In this document: in pieces, positions 33,023-41,425 of the stretch | Numbering within the stretch: position 1 is the first letter of the stretch | Layout: each line of letters begins with the position of its first letter | Assembly: GCA_910586625.1 (NCBI GenBank) | Contig: CAJUIZ010000008.1 | Coordinates: forward strand, 12,693-76,692 | Direction of reading: 5' to 3' | DNA: 64,000 nucleotides | Source of the DNA: an uncultured Christensenellaceae bacterium | Lineage (GTDB): Bacteria > Bacillota > Clostridia > Christensenellales > CAG-314 | The notes under the pieces: generated by a model | The model's database searches: none | Told to the model about the DNA's origin: nothing | The model's input: the letters and a program-made list of their open reading frames with translations, nothing else | Position numbers and translations under genes: made by a program

Positions 33023-33442
33023 TCAGTTTCCGCAATAAGTTCTCAACATTATTTTGGTATGGCGTGACAATTGTTTTTTGAACAGTTTGATGGGATTCAG
33101 AAATTTACGATTCATATGCTCGGGCGAAGTGATGAGCAGAAGTTCGGTAGCGCCCAAGCCGAACGCAATAGGAACGGAAAATTCGGCATTTTGTTTAGTG
33201 GTCATAGATTTGTCTTCCATAACCATTATTTCTTCCGCTACACCGTGGACTTTCAAATAATCGTACATCATTCTCGCTTCGCTGACGTCAACATTGCTAT
33301 TGGCAACGCCTCCCGACAGTATTATCTTGTCGGGACGGAACTTTTCAATCGCCGACAAAGTAATTTTCATCCTAACAGACATTAGCTCGGACATACTTCC
33401 GTCATCATTAATTCTGTTTCCCAGTACTACAAAAATTAACAT
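33023..33442 (-). CDS. YdcF/DUF218-like protein
   Basis: A 139-residue protein of the YdcF-like fold (DUF218). Visible family blocks are MLIFVVLGNRINDDGSMS at the start, KIILSGGV, VSEARMMYDYL, and MVMEDKSMTTKQNAEF, followed by LLLITSPEHMNR. No membrane segment is present in this version. I chose 33442 because the family begins with the VVLG strand; the ribosome binding site (AAAGG) is 11 bases away. Some family members act in envelope processes and others bind S-adenosylmethionine; the role here is open. Confidence 0.85.
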   Translation of the reverse strand: MLIFVVLGNRINDDGSMSELMSVRMKITLSAIEKFRPDKIILSGGVANSNVDVSEARMMYDYLKVHGVAEEIMVMEDKSMTTKQNAEFSVPIAFGLGATELLLITSPEHMNRKFLNPIKLFKKQLSRHTKIMLRTYCGN

Positions 33443-33720
33443 ATCGCTTTTTTGCCTTTCCTTATATTTTAGAAACATTATAAGTAATTTTTGCGTCAAA
33501 TGCAAACGTTTTTGAATTACAAACAGTATAAATATTCATCCAAAAGCATATACTACATTCGTATTATAGTAGCCTATAATTTTTGAAAAGAACAAAATAG
33601 TAATGAAACTTCACGCAAACGAATATTTGCTGCATTTTGTTTGAAAAAGCGATAAAATCGTCAAATAACGTAGCTATATCGACGTTATTATCGAAATGTT
33701 ATATTTTTTCAATAAATATG
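33443..33720. other. AT-rich intergenic region
   Basis: No gene or clear structured RNA seen between the YdcF-like gene and the cold-shock promoter. The divergent arrangement means it probably also contains the promoter of the YdcF-like gene, which I could not place with confidence. Confidence 0.5.
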
Positions 33721-33749
33721 TTGACTTTTTGAAAACGGTATACTATAAT
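33721..33749 (+). promoter_or_regulatory. promoter of the cold-shock protein gene
   Basis: TTGACT and TATAAT with a 17-base spacer. The message would have a leader of about 84 bases, a length typical of cold-shock genes whose leaders fold in a temperature-dependent way. Confidence 0.85.
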
Positions 33750-33839
33750 TCTAATGTAACGGATTATTAACTTTACATCTATTTGATATAAACGTTTTAC
33801 TATGTTCGGTTACAAATATTTTTTAGGAGGTACCAAAGT

Positions 33840-34049
33840 ATGACTGGTACGGTAAAATGGTTCGATGCAGGCAAAGGTTACGGATTCATTTCCGGCGACG
33901 AAGGTGGCGAGGACGTTTTTGTTCATTTCTCTGCAATTCAAATAGATGGCTTCAAGACGCTAAAAGACGGTCAAAAAGTTACGTTTGAAATCGAGGAAGA
34001 TTCCAAAAACGGAAAGCTTCGCGCTAAAAACGTTGCTCCCGCCGAGTAA
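33840..34049 (+). CDS. cold-shock domain protein
   Basis: A 69-residue single cold-shock domain, an RNA chaperone that melts secondary structure. The RNP1 motif appears as KGYGFISGDEG and RNP2 as EDVFVHFSAI; it starts MTGTVKWFDAGKGYG. AGGAGG lies 8 bases before the ATG. Monocistronic, with its own promoter, long leader and strong terminator. Confidence 0.97.
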   Translation: MTGTVKWFDAGKGYGFISGDEGGEDVFVHFSAIQIDGFKTLKDGQKVTFEIEEDSKNGKLRAKNVAPAE

Positions 34050-34066
34050 AAATCATCGAAAAATTT

Positions 34067-34103
34067 TAAGGCAGATAGAAATTCTATCTGCCTTATTTTT
34101 TGC
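34067..34103. terminator. bidirectional terminator between the cold-shock and collagen-like genes
   Basis: TAAGGCAGATAGAA and TTCTATCTGCCTTA form a perfect 14-bp stem, followed by TTTTTT on the plus strand and by a T-rich run on the minus strand. Confidence 0.92.
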
Positions 34104-34123
34104 CTAAACGTAGGGCAAAACTA

Positions 34124-34777
34124 TTAGGTGGCTAAAAATCCCGCAGCGCGCAACGACGCAAGCAATTCGTTTAACGTAGCGCCCACTTCGTCGGGCGTAG
34201 GAGTATCTTCGACGTCCGCTACAGCGGCGGCAGGCGTAATCGTCCCGGCAGGTCCCGTTGCTCCCGTAGCGCCTGTCGCTCCGGTAGGTCCTGTCGGACC
34301 GATGGGCCCCTGTAATCCTTGCGGACCGGTAGGTCCGGCAATTCCCTGTTCGCCTTGAATACCCTGCGGCCCCGTTGCTCCGGTTGCACCGGTGATACCC
34401 TGCAAACCTTGAATACCCTGCGGTCCTTGCGGTCCTGTAGCCCCTGTCGCTCCTGTAACGCCTTGGGGTCCTGTTTCGCCGATAGGTCCGGTAGCTCCCG
34501 TAGCACCTGTCACACCGGGATTACCTTGTATACCTTGCGGTCCCGTTGCGCCGATTGCGCCTGTCGCTCCGGTAGGTCCGATGGGACCTTGCGGGCCGGG
34601 AACGCCCTGCACGCCTTGAATACCTTGCGGACCCTGCGGTCCCTGTTGACCTGTCGCTCCCATCATACCTTGCGGACCTGTAAAACCGCGCGGTCCGCGA
34701 ACGCCGCGTTCGATAATTACAACGCGATTCGGCATTTCATTATGAATACAATCGCATCTGCTTCTGCAACAACACAT
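34124..34777 (-). CDS. collagen-like triple-helix repeat protein, possible spore-surface protein
   Basis: A 217-residue protein. The first 15 residues are Cys-rich (MCCCRSRCDC), then comes a basic stretch, and residues 27-178 are a Gly-X-Y repeat of about 50 triplets rich in GPQ, GAT, GPT and GIQ. The C-terminal 38 residues (TPAAAVADVEDTPTPDEVGATLNELLASLRAAGFLAT) look like a small globular or helical cap. Collagen-like repeats of this kind form the hair-like exosporium filaments of Bacillus (BclA) and occur in many Clostridia. No signal peptide is present, which fits assembly on a spore coat from the mother cell. AAGGAG precedes the ATG. Confidence 0.88.
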   Translation of the reverse strand: MCCCRSRCDCIHNEMPNRVVIIERGVRGPRGFTGPQGMMGATGQQGPQGPQGIQGVQGVPGPQGPIGPTGATGAIGATGPQGIQGNPGVTGATGATGPIGETGPQGVTGATGATGPQGPQGIQGLQGITGATGATGPQGIQGEQGIAGPTGPQGLQGPIGPTGPTGATGATGATGPAGTITPAAAVADVEDTPTPDEVGATLNELLASLRAAGFLAT

Positions 34778-34804
34778 ATTTTTTTCTCCTTGTACATAGT
34801 ATTC

Positions 34805-34822
34805 GACGCGCCAATGCGCGTC
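34805..34822 (-). promoter_or_regulatory. leader hairpin before the collagen-like gene
   Basis: GACGCGC and GCGCGTC form a 7-bp GC-rich stem around a CAAT loop, about 30 bases upstream of the start codon. It lacks a T-run, so it is more likely an mRNA-stabilising or regulatory hairpin than a terminator. Confidence 0.5.
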
Positions 34823-34947
34823 TGTTATATACTATTTATATTTCGAAAAAACTGTTACTTTTTCAAAAGCTCGTTTTATTTCTTGCGTTCAATAATGTTG
34901 CTTTGACAAAATACCTGTAAAATTTACAAAATATTGCCTAAAATTGT

Positions 34948-34976
34948 TTGACTTTACGAAATAATTAGCATATACT
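34948..34976 (+). promoter_or_regulatory. promoter of the arsR-type metal efflux operon
   Basis: TTGACT and TATACT with a 17-base spacer, followed at once by the operator palindrome. Confidence 0.85.
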
Positions 34977-34979
34977 AAT

Positions 34980-35005
34980 AACAGTTGAACAATCATTCAA
35001 CTGTT
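34980..35005 (+). promoter_or_regulatory. operator palindrome for the ArsR/SmtB-family repressor
   Basis: AACAGTTGAA and TTCAACTGTT separated by 6 bases, directly downstream of the -10 box. The TTGAA-N6-TTCAA core resembles SmtB/CadC operators. Repressor bound here would block RNA polymerase; metal would release it. Confidence 0.82.
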
Positions 35006-35019
35006 TATAGGAGACTGCT

Positions 35020-35376
35020 ATGGAAGAAAAAGATTTATGTTGCGAGCTTAAACACGTCCACGACGACGTGTGCGAACAGGTATGCGTAGATATGCCCAAT
35101 GAAGACACGTTATTCGACGTCGCAGAGTTATTCAAAATATTCGGCGACTCGACCCGAATACGAATTTTATCGGCACTTACAAAAGCCGAAATGTGCGTTT
35201 GCGATATTTGTTCGGTACTAAATATGACCAAGTCGGCGGTATCGCACCAATTACGCATACTGCGTCAGGCGAAGCTCGTAAAAAACAGACGTCAAGGCAA
35301 AGAAATTTTTTACAGCTTAGACGACGACCACGTGCTAAGTATAATAAATATAGCGTTAGAACACATTGCGGAATAA
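35020..35376 (+). CDS. ArsR/SmtB-family metal-responsive repressor (CadC-like)
   Basis: A 118-residue winged-helix repressor. The metal-binding ELCVCDL-type motif appears as EMCVCDICSVL (about residues 66-76) in helix alpha-3, and the N-terminus holds further Cys and His residues (LCCELKHVHDDVCEQVC) as in CadC, which uses both for Cd(II)/Pb(II)/Zn(II). The recognition helix is MTKSAVSHQLRILRQAKLV. First gene of an operon with an HMA protein and a P1B ATPase. The palindromic operator lies between the promoter and the start. Confidence 0.93.
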   Translation: MEEKDLCCELKHVHDDVCEQVCVDMPNEDTLFDVAELFKIFGDSTRIRILSALTKAEMCVCDICSVLNMTKSAVSHQLRILRQAKLVKNRRQGKEIFYSLDDDHVLSIINIALEHIAE

Positions 35377-35404
35377 CCGCCGCAACGACGCAAAGGAGAC
35401 AATT

Positions 35405-35623
35405 TTGAAAAAAGTAATCGCATTACAAGATTTAGACTGCGCAAACTGCGCGGCGAAAATGGAAACTGCTATCCGCAACATTGACGGCGTACATTCCGTT
35501 TCCGTTAACTTTATCACACAAAAAATGATTATAGATATTGACGACGGCAACGTAGAATCACTGCTCAAAGAAATCAAAACGGTATGCAAAAAAGTAGAAC
35601 CGGACTGCACACTGAAAATTTAG
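35405..35623 (+). CDS. free heavy-metal-associated (HMA) domain protein
   Basis: A 72-residue stand-alone metal-binding domain with the beta-alpha-beta-beta-alpha-beta fold; the metal site is DCANCAAKME (a CxxC with Asp before it, as in Zn/Cd ATPase domains). The start is a TTG at 35405 with AAGGAG 6 bases upstream; an ATG at 35366 would overlap the repressor gene and lacks a ribosome binding site. The ATPase that follows has no such domain of its own, so this is a metal chaperone or a split-off N-terminal domain. Confidence 0.88.
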   Translation: MKKVIALQDLDCANCAAKMETAIRNIDGVHSVSVNFITQKMIIDIDDGNVESLLKEIKTVCKKVEPDCTLKI

Positions 35624-35632
35624 GAGAACGAT

Positions 35633-37513
35633 ATGTCAAAAAACAAAAAATCGCTTATTCGCATAATAGTATCCGCCATTACAGTCATTATAATTGTTAC
35701 GCTTAAATACACTATCGGCAACGATTATTCTTGGTTTATTTGGTTGGAATTGGGACTTTCATTGGCGGCATATTTAGCGGTAGGCTACGACGTTGTATGG
35801 AAGGCGCTGACGAATATAATTCGCGGCAAGATATTCGACGAACATTTTCTTATGACGATAGCCACGATAGGTGCTTTTGCAATAGGAGAATACATAGACG
35901 CTACGGCGGTTATGCTGCTGTATCAAATAGGAGAATTATTCCAACGCTACGCTGTCGGTAAAAGCAGACAAAGCATTGCTGGTCTAATGGACATTCGACC
36001 GGAAGAAGCAACGGTAATACGTAACGGGCAAGAATTGACCGTTCATCCGTCCGAAGTAGAAATAGGCGAAACCGTCATAGTCAAAACGGGCGAAAAACTT
36101 CCGTTAGACGGCATAGTAATAAAAGGCGAATGCAACCTTGACACTTCTGCCATCACAGGCGAGAGCTTGCCGCGCAAAGCGTCGGAAGGACAAAACGTTA
36201 TATCGGGTTGTCTTAATCTTGATGGGGTACTGTATATCCGAACCACTTCCACTTACGACGACAGCACGGTTGCCAAGGTGTTGGATTTGGTAGAAAACGC
36301 TACAAGCCGTAAAGCTCCTGCGGAAAACTTTATAACTAAATTCAGTCGTTATTACACTCCTATCGTTGTAATATTAGCGGTATTGCTTGCCACAGTTCCG
36401 CCTATGATCGAAGGAATTTCTCAAGGCGAAATATGGCTTAAATGGGTAAGGCGGGCAATGATGTTCTTATTTGTATCCTGTCCGTGCGCTTTGGTTATAT
36501 CTATCCCGTTGGGATTTTTCGGCGGTATAGCCTGCGCAAGCAAAAACGGCGTTTTGGTAAAAGGCAGCAACTATTTGGAAATCTTGGCAAAAACCAAAGT
36601 AATTGCATTTGACAAAACGGGTACGCTTACCAAGGGAAACTTTGCCGTAACACAAATATTGCCGCAAAACAAACGCGAAGAAATACTGCAACTTGCCGCC
36701 AATGCCGAGCAGTACAGCAATCACCCGATAGCGCTGTCTATATTGCGCGAAAAAAAAGCTAACGCCGATGCGAGCGTAACAGAAATCGCAGGCAGGGGCA
36801 TCTCCGCCACGATAGGCGATTCCACCGTTTTGTGCGGAAACGACAAGCTGATGACGGATAACGACGTAGAATATGTTCCTGCAAACGGCGGCACAGTCAT
36901 TTACGTAGCTCAGGACGGGAAATTCGTCGGTTCTATACTGATAGCCGACGAGATCAAGTTCGACTCTCGCGAAGCGTTAGAACAGCTAAAAAAGACGGGC
37001 GTTACGACAGTAATGCTGACGGGAGACAACGACGACACCGCCGAGATGGTAGCAAACCAATTGGGTGTAGACTGCAAGTATTCGCAGCTGCTGCCGCAAG
37101 ACAAAGTGACTAAACTTGAAGAATTGAAGCGTGAAGGCAAGGTTGCGTTTGTAGGCGACGGCATTAACGACGCGCCCGTACTTGCCACTGCCGACGTAGG
37201 TATTGCAATGGGAGCTATGGGAAGCGACGTAGCGATTGAAACTGCAGACATCGTACTTATGCAGGACAACCCCACTGCCGTTCCGCTCGCCAAACGGATA
37301 GCAAAGAACACTCTCAAAGTAGTAACGGAAAATATAGTTATTTCTTTGGTTATCAAATTTGCAGTTCTGATTCTTTCGGCAATAGGCATTTTGGATATGG
37401 TATCATTCGGAATGATAATTGCTATTCTTGCGGACGTGGGCGTTTGCGTTGTAGCGATACTAAACTCTATGCGCGCCATGTTTATAAAAAAGAAAAAGAT
37501 TACCGCACAATAA
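35633..37513 (+). CDS. Zn/Cd/Pb-type P1B ATPase without its own metal-binding domain
   Basis: A 626-residue efflux pump. It starts directly with membrane segments. The metal site is CPC in VSCPCALVISIP (about residue 283), the phosphorylation site is DKTGTLTKG (Asp about 327), with TGES in the actuator domain, HP in SNHPIAL, and GDGINDAPVLA. CPC with Lys in the last membrane segment (VIKFAVLILSAIG) points to zinc, cadmium or lead rather than copper. Repressed by the ArsR-family protein two genes upstream and served by the HMA protein. Confidence 0.94.
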   Translation: MSKNKKSLIRIIVSAITVIIIVTLKYTIGNDYSWFIWLELGLSLAAYLAVGYDVVWKALTNIIRGKIFDEHFLMTIATIGAFAIGEYIDATAVMLLYQIGELFQRYAVGKSRQSIAGLMDIRPEEATVIRNGQELTVHPSEVEIGETVIVKTGEKLPLDGIVIKGECNLDTSAITGESLPRKASEGQNVISGCLNLDGVLYIRTTSTYDDSTVAKVLDLVENATSRKAPAENFITKFSRYYTPIVVILAVLLATVPPMIEGISQGEIWLKWVRRAMMFLFVSCPCALVISIPLGFFGGIACASKNGVLVKGSNYLEILAKTKVIAFDKTGTLTKGNFAVTQILPQNKREEILQLAANAEQYSNHPIALSILREKKANADASVTEIAGRGISATIGDSTVLCGNDKLMTDNDVEYVPANGGTVIYVAQDGKFVGSILIADEIKFDSREALEQLKKTGVTTVMLTGDNDDTAEMVANQLGVDCKYSQLLPQDKVTKLEELKREGKVAFVGDGINDAPVLATADVGIAMGAMGSDVAIETADIVLMQDNPTAVPLAKRIAKNTLKVVTENIVISLVIKFAVLILSAIGILDMVSFGMIIAILADVGVCVVAILNSMRAMFIKKKKITAQ

Positions 37514-37530
37514 TACGCGATATATACGAA

Positions 37531-37558
37531 AAGGAGCTTGAAATATTTCAAGCTCCTT
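37531..37558. terminator. hairpin between the P1B ATPase and the convergent ABC genes
   Basis: AAGGAGCTTGAAA and TTTCAAGCTCCTT form a perfect 13-bp stem with a 2-base loop. It lies 18 bases after the ATPase stop and can serve both convergent units. Confidence 0.8.
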
Positions 37559-37574
37559 AAATATTGTAAATAAT

Positions 37575-39458
37575 TTACCGCGCTTTTATCTGCTCCTTGG
37601 TAAATTGCAGATTATACAACTCGAAGTAACGTCCTTTAAGCGAGAGCAACTCATGATGATTGCCCTGCTCTATAATTTCGCCGTTGCTTAAAACAAATAT
37701 TTTATCCGCGTGTTGTATAGTTGACAGCCTATGCGCCACAATCAGCATTGTGCCGACATTCATCATCTTGTGTAAACTGTCTTGTATAAGAATCTCCGTC
37801 TCAGTATCGATATTGGCAGTAGCTTCGTCTAAAATCATAACTTCGGGCTTATGAATAATCGTTCGCGCAAAGGACAGCAACTGACGCTGCCCTGCGGAGA
37901 AATTATTACCGCGCTCGCGTACTTCTTCGTCTAATCCACCCGTGAGCTTCGTTATGAAAGTATCCGCGTTGACGTATCTGCACGCCTGCATTATTTGCTC
38001 GTCGTCAAACTCGTCGCGAAGCGATATATTGCTGCGTATAGTACCAGAAAATAAAAATACATCTTGAAGCATTTGCCCGAAATGCTTGCGCAAAGAAGCA
38101 ATTTTTATTCGGCGTATATTTATCCCATCCAGCAAAATCTCGCCTTTTTGAATATCGTAATTACGGCATAGCAGCGACAATATCGTAGTTTTTCCGCTGC
38201 CGGTAGAGCCTACAAACGCTACGGTATCCTTAGCGTTAACATGGAAAGACACGTCTTTCAGCACCCATTCTCCTTCGTTATATGCAAACCAAACGTTTTT
38301 GAACTCTATTTCGCCCTTTACTTCGTCCAGTTCTACCGCATCCGCGTCGTCCACAACATGAGGCTGAACGTCCATAATGGTAAATATCTTTTCGGCGGAA
38401 GCCAATGCCGATTGCAATCGGTGAAACTGCTCTGCAAGGCTTTGTATAGGATTAAAGAAACGCGATATGAACATATAAAACGCCACTATTACTTCGCTCG
38501 TAACAGTCTGTCCCATAAATACGATATTATCCAAATACCCTTTACAGCCAAGGAAGAACAGACACAATACCGACGAAATATACAGCATATATACCAACGG
38601 ACGGAATATACTGAACACCAACGTCTGTCCGCGTTGAGCCTTGTAAAGCTTTTCGTTTTTAACCTCGAAATCATCGATTTTACGCTGCTCGCGGTTAAAA
38701 ATTTGAATAATTTTCATACCGGACAAATTTTCCGACAAAAAAGTGTTTATGTCCGTCGTGGAGTTTTTAACCTGACGGTACGATTTCCGCGAAAATTTTC
38801 GGAAAATTACCGTAAACAAAACTATAAACGGAACGAAACACAATACCATAAGCGTAAGCATATAGTTTACGCATAGCATAGCTACCAATACGCCCACTAC
38901 TATAAACGCGTTTTTAACAAGATTAACCAGCAATCTGGTGAACATCATCGAAATTGCGTTGGTATCGTAAGTGGCTCGCGTAACCAATTTGCCAACGGGA
39001 ATTTGCGACAGCTGCGCGTGCGACAGGCTTTCGATATGTGCGAATACATCTTCCCGTAACCTGGATACTATTTTCTGTCCCGTTTTTTGCAATACAATCG
39101 CTTGAATATACGTGCTCACAAGCGACACAATCAATATGCTTGCATACACACCCACGCGCCATAAAACGTCAGCCAATTGAAAATCCGTCTTAATTATACT
39201 TTCGATATTGGAAATAAGCAGCGGAGATAAAATATCGTAAGATATCGAAAACAGCATTACTATCCCAACTAACAGAAAGCTTTTCCAATACGGTTTGGCG
39301 TAACGCAGCAAACGCTTAAACAAATCGCCGTCTTTGAGATTACGCTCGTAGCCCATACTCTCTTTTTTATCTTTAATCAATGCGAACACGGTAATTAAAA
39401 CGGCGGATACTACGCCCAAAATCGCGCCTACAATCAAAATCGGGAGATATTCGTTCAT
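37575..39458 (-). CDS. ABC exporter half-transporter, consensus nucleotide site
   Basis: A 627-residue type IV exporter half: an N-terminal extra membrane segment (residues 3-24), six membrane segments (about 50-340) and an ATPase domain from about 385. Walker A is GSTGSGKTT, the signature is NFSAGQRQLLSFAR (FSAGQ in place of LSGGQ), Walker B is VMILDEATANID with the catalytic Glu, and the switch His is in VAHRLSTI. The start at 39458 has GAGGG upstream and begins 1 base after the partner gene ends. Forms a heterodimer with the next gene upstream, likely a multidrug or lipid-peptide exporter. Confidence 0.93.
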   Translation of the reverse strand: MNEYLPILIVGAILGVVSAVLITVFALIKDKKESMGYERNLKDGDLFKRLLRYAKPYWKSFLLVGIVMLFSISYDILSPLLISNIESIIKTDFQLADVLWRVGVYASILIVSLVSTYIQAIVLQKTGQKIVSRLREDVFAHIESLSHAQLSQIPVGKLVTRATYDTNAISMMFTRLLVNLVKNAFIVVGVLVAMLCVNYMLTLMVLCFVPFIVLFTVIFRKFSRKSYRQVKNSTTDINTFLSENLSGMKIIQIFNREQRKIDDFEVKNEKLYKAQRGQTLVFSIFRPLVYMLYISSVLCLFFLGCKGYLDNIVFMGQTVTSEVIVAFYMFISRFFNPIQSLAEQFHRLQSALASAEKIFTIMDVQPHVVDDADAVELDEVKGEIEFKNVWFAYNEGEWVLKDVSFHVNAKDTVAFVGSTGSGKTTILSLLCRNYDIQKGEILLDGINIRRIKIASLRKHFGQMLQDVFLFSGTIRSNISLRDEFDDEQIMQACRYVNADTFITKLTGGLDEEVRERGNNFSAGQRQLLSFARTIIHKPEVMILDEATANIDTETEILIQDSLHKMMNVGTMLIVAHRLSTIQHADKIFVLSNGEIIEQGNHHELLSLKGRYFELYNLQFTKEQIKAR

Positions 39459-39459
39459 A

Positions 39460-41232
39460 CTACATACCCTCCTGATCTTCAAGCTTTTGCAACGCAACCA
39501 TATTGCGGTACTGTTCGCACCTTTCCAACAATTCGGCATGGGTACCCACATCGATAATTCTGCCGTTATCCAAGTATATTATCTTATCCAAACCCGAAAC
39601 TGTAGAAACGCGGTGAGTGATAAGAATCGTCGTCTTTCCCGCGCGCTCTTTCTTGAGATTACCGATAATCTTTCTTTCCGTATCAGTGTCCACTGCCGAG
39701 ACCGAATCATCCAAAATAAGAATAGACGAATTTTTCATCAAGGCGCGCGCAATAGATATGCGCTGCTTCTGCCCGCCCGATACAGTTACGCCGCGTTCGC
39801 CAAGTATCGTTTCGTAGCCGTTAGAAAATGTCTTTACATTATCGTCTATATCAGACATCTCCGCCGCAAGAACAATTTTTTCCGTAGTTACGTCATCCGA
39901 AGCGAACGCGATATTATTGGCAATCGTATCGGAAAATAAAAAGTTGTCCTGCGGAACGTAGGCGCAAAAACCGCGTAAACTTCGAGTGGTTATTTCGTTA
40001 ACGTCCTTTCCGTCTATAAATAACGTTCCGTCTTCAACGTTGTAGCAACGCAATATAAGATCGGATAACGTAGTTTTGCCGCAACCGGTTTTTCCTACGA
40101 TTCCGACGCTTTCGCCGCTATTTATTGTGAAGGATACGTTGCTTAAAGCATTGTAATCGGCATCGGGATAGCGGAATGTAAGATTACGGAATTCGATATT
40201 GCCGTCAACTTTATCAAGATCGGCAGCACCGGGTCTGTCAACCGTATCCGATTTCGAGTCCAACAGCTCGGATACGCGCTTTAACGAAGCCTTTCCGCGC
40301 GACGACATTTCAATAAGCTCCGTTACCGCCATAACAGGCCAAACAATTGCGTTGAAATATCCTATAAATTCCATCAATTGCCCTGCGTCGAACACGTCGG
40401 TTTTTACCAAATAAGCACCGTATCCCAATACGATACAAATAACCGATTCAACGAATAGCGTTACGAATACGTTTAGCAACGTACTTATTTTGGTATACGC
40501 CACGTTGGCGTTTTCGTTTTTTCTGTTAAGCCAACGGAATGCAAGCAATTCCTTAAATTCTTTAACGAACGCTTTGATGACTGCAATACCCGAAAAGCTT
40601 TCCTGCGCAAAATCGGACAAATCGGAAAACGCCTGTTGACGAACGTCCCACTTCATAGTCATATATTTTCCCACTATTATTCCGACAACCAGCATCAGCG
40701 CCATAGGAATTAAAGAAAACAACGTCATTTTCCAATCCATTCGGAACATTTTGTATAACGATAATCCGCCCATAAATACCGCGTCGAACGTCATCATAAT
40801 GCCGCTTCCGAAGCAGTCCTGAACGGTTTCGAGATCGTTGGTAAACAATGACATCATATTGCCGACTTTGTTTTTCGAATAAAATTCGCAGGAAAGTCCG
40901 TTGCAATGTCTGAACATTTTTCCGCGCAAATCGCGCTCGACTTTATATCCGGAACCGAACAAACAAATACGCCAAGTAAATCTACCCACTACCAACACGG
41001 CGATAACGACAATCAGCGGTTTGCAAACATTGTTCCACAATACGTCCTTGTCGAATGCAACAATGTTATTGTTTATTTCTACCGTTCCGTCGTTAATACC
41101 GTTGATAACTATTCGGTATAATTCAGGTATAATCAATTGAAAATAATCGACGGCAATAAGCGCCAGAATACCGAACAGTATCCAAAGCGAATATTTCAAA
41201 TAATACTTATTGATATGCTTGCCGAAAATCAT
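39460..41232 (-). CDS. ABC exporter half-transporter with degenerate Walker B
   Basis: A 590-residue type IV exporter half with six membrane segments and an ATPase domain from about residue 350. Walker A is GKTGCGKTT, the signature VSGGQKQRISIAR is consensus, but Walker B reads ILILDDSVSAVD: the catalytic Glu is Asp. Asp at this place together with a consensus partner is the hallmark of heterodimeric exporters such as BmrC/BmrD and LmrC/LmrD, in which one ATP site hydrolyses and the other only binds. It starts the operon; its promoter lies 31 bases upstream. Substrate unknown. Confidence 0.93.
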   Translation of the reverse strand: MIFGKHINKYYLKYSLWILFGILALIAVDYFQLIIPELYRIVINGINDGTVEINNNIVAFDKDVLWNNVCKPLIVVIAVLVVGRFTWRICLFGSGYKVERDLRGKMFRHCNGLSCEFYSKNKVGNMMSLFTNDLETVQDCFGSGIMMTFDAVFMGGLSLYKMFRMDWKMTLFSLIPMALMLVVGIIVGKYMTMKWDVRQQAFSDLSDFAQESFSGIAVIKAFVKEFKELLAFRWLNRKNENANVAYTKISTLLNVFVTLFVESVICIVLGYGAYLVKTDVFDAGQLMEFIGYFNAIVWPVMAVTELIEMSSRGKASLKRVSELLDSKSDTVDRPGAADLDKVDGNIEFRNLTFRYPDADYNALSNVSFTINSGESVGIVGKTGCGKTTLSDLILRCYNVEDGTLFIDGKDVNEITTRSLRGFCAYVPQDNFLFSDTIANNIAFASDDVTTEKIVLAAEMSDIDDNVKTFSNGYETILGERGVTVSGGQKQRISIARALMKNSSILILDDSVSAVDTDTERKIIGNLKKERAGKTTILITHRVSTVSGLDKIIYLDNGRIIDVGTHAELLERCEQYRNMVALQKLEDQEGM

Positions 41233-41262
41233 CTTAACACCGAAAAAAGTTATAATTAAGTT

Positions 41263-41291
41263 ATTTTATCATTCGTCAAACAAATAGTCAA
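41263..41291 (-). promoter_or_regulatory. promoter of the ABC exporter operon
   Basis: TTGACT and TAAAAT with a 17-base spacer. Confidence 0.7.
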
Positions 41292-41298
41292 TCAAATA

Positions 41299-41325
41299 GC
41301 CGTACAGTTGCAAATACCGTACGGC
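41299..41325. repeat. inverted repeat upstream of the ABC promoter
   Basis: GCCGTAC and GTACGGC form a 7-bp inverted repeat with a 13-base gap, just upstream of the -35 box. It could be a regulator site or a remnant terminator. No regulator gene lies beside it. Confidence 0.4.
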
Positions 41326-41392
41326 CAAATATCCAAATATTACAAAGGCCACCGCAATAAAGCGCATAGGAGTTCTGTCGGCTTTTTGTCAA

Positions 41393-41425
41393 GATATAAA
41401 AAACGCGACTGCACACGCAGTCACG
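41393..41425 (-). terminator. terminator overlapping the end of recO
   Basis: CGTGACTGC and GCAGTCGCG pair (one mismatch) around a GTGT loop, followed on the minus strand by TTTTTTA. The stem includes the recO stop. Confidence 0.85.

Noticed and set aside
34124..34777. Tandem Gly-X-Y coding repeats as a CRISPR-like or satellite array
   Set aside because: Period is 9 bases, in frame and with collagen-type residues; it is coding.
34319..34906. 195-codon plus-strand frame opposite the collagen-like gene
   Set aside because: A repeat of Gly-X-Y codons automatically yields long frames on the other strand; no start signal.
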